Shown here: positions 44,272 through 44,325 of the stretch, in pieces | How positions within the stretch are numbered: the first letter of the stretch is position 1 | Layout: the number at the start of each line of letters is the position of its first letter | Assembly (NCBI GenBank): GCA_015206945.1 | Contig: JADEXV010000034.1 | Coordinates: 1-44,325 of the forward strand | Source: Nostocales cyanobacterium LEGE 12452 | GTDB taxonomy: Bacteria > Cyanobacteriota > Cyanobacteriia > Cyanobacteriales > Nostocaceae | Length of the DNA: 44,325 nt | Reading direction: 5' to 3' | Translations under genes and position numbers: made by a program | The notes under the pieces: model-generated | The model's database searches: none | What the model saw: the letters and a program-made list of their open reading frames with translations, nothing else | What the model was told of the DNA's origin: nothing

Positions 44272-44325
44272 TTGGGGATTGGAGACTGGGGGAAGATAAG
44301 GGGAATGAGGGGGATGAGGCAGAAT

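Noticed and set aside
1..44325. tRNA, rRNA, CRISPR array or intact insertion sequence
   Set aside because: I looked for these in spacers on both strands and saw no cloverleaf with conserved TTCRA arm, no regular direct repeats with spacers and no transposase frame; a tool-based scan could still find a weak one.

Overview
The window looks like chromosome of a filamentous, probably heterocyst-forming cyanobacterium of the Nostoc type. Evidence: GCGATCGC (HIP1) octamers recur throughout; there are cyanobacterial families (Ycf49/DUF2499, DUF3593, DUF3318, an SLH/OprB-type porin, SphR-SphS-PhoU, the acpP-fabF-tkt cluster); and the spacers carry the short palindromes and heptamer repeats typical of Nostoc. 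I saw no rRNA, tRNA, CRISPR array or intact insertion sequence.

Layout. 1-3.3 kb: a secreted M23 peptidase running off the left edge, birA, and the laccase-domain gene pgeF. 3.3-9 kb: a MITE, a GT87-like membrane glycosyltransferase, a CsaB-like pyruvyl transferase, a TVP38-type membrane protein and a polyprenyl-phosphate GT2 enzyme, together suggesting envelope glycan or lipid work. 9-11.4 kb: Ycf49, DUF3593, hisA, the relic of a Uma2-type nuclease gene and a secreted glycine-zipper protein. 11.5-17.3 kb: small membrane proteins, a second GT-C enzyme, DUF3318, a zinc-ribbon protein, a porin and a Crp/Fnr regulator. 17.7-20.6 kb: the phosphate-sensing operon sphR-sphS-phoU.

21-27.8 kb is the accessory region of most interest. 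Two tandem paralogous coiled-coil genes with a good promoter converge on an operon on the other strand that encodes an AAA ATPase and a subtilisin-type serine protease with an intact Asp-His-Asn-Ser set. This pairing matches the IetAS anti-phage defence type. The protease coding frame is interrupted by one in-frame TAA: the 152-residue piece before the stop and the protease after it share one open frame, so this is either a split gene or a freshly broken one. The AAA gene also has an unusual start-site hairpin and a repeat-derived segment in its linker.

27.8-42.9 kb is mostly housekeeping: transketolase, FabF, ACP, an HdrB-like iron-sulfur subunit, a CADD/haem-oxygenase-like enzyme behind a duplicated upstream sequence, LpxD, an orphan radical-SAM protein with extra C-terminal cysteines, a YhiN-type flavoprotein, a short rubredoxin, a SRPBCC protein and ClpB. 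The right end holds a decayed toxin-antitoxin-like pair (nonsense codon in the first gene, frameshift near the end of the second) and an acidic protein of unknown function.

Functions are read from motifs and family memory without any database search.
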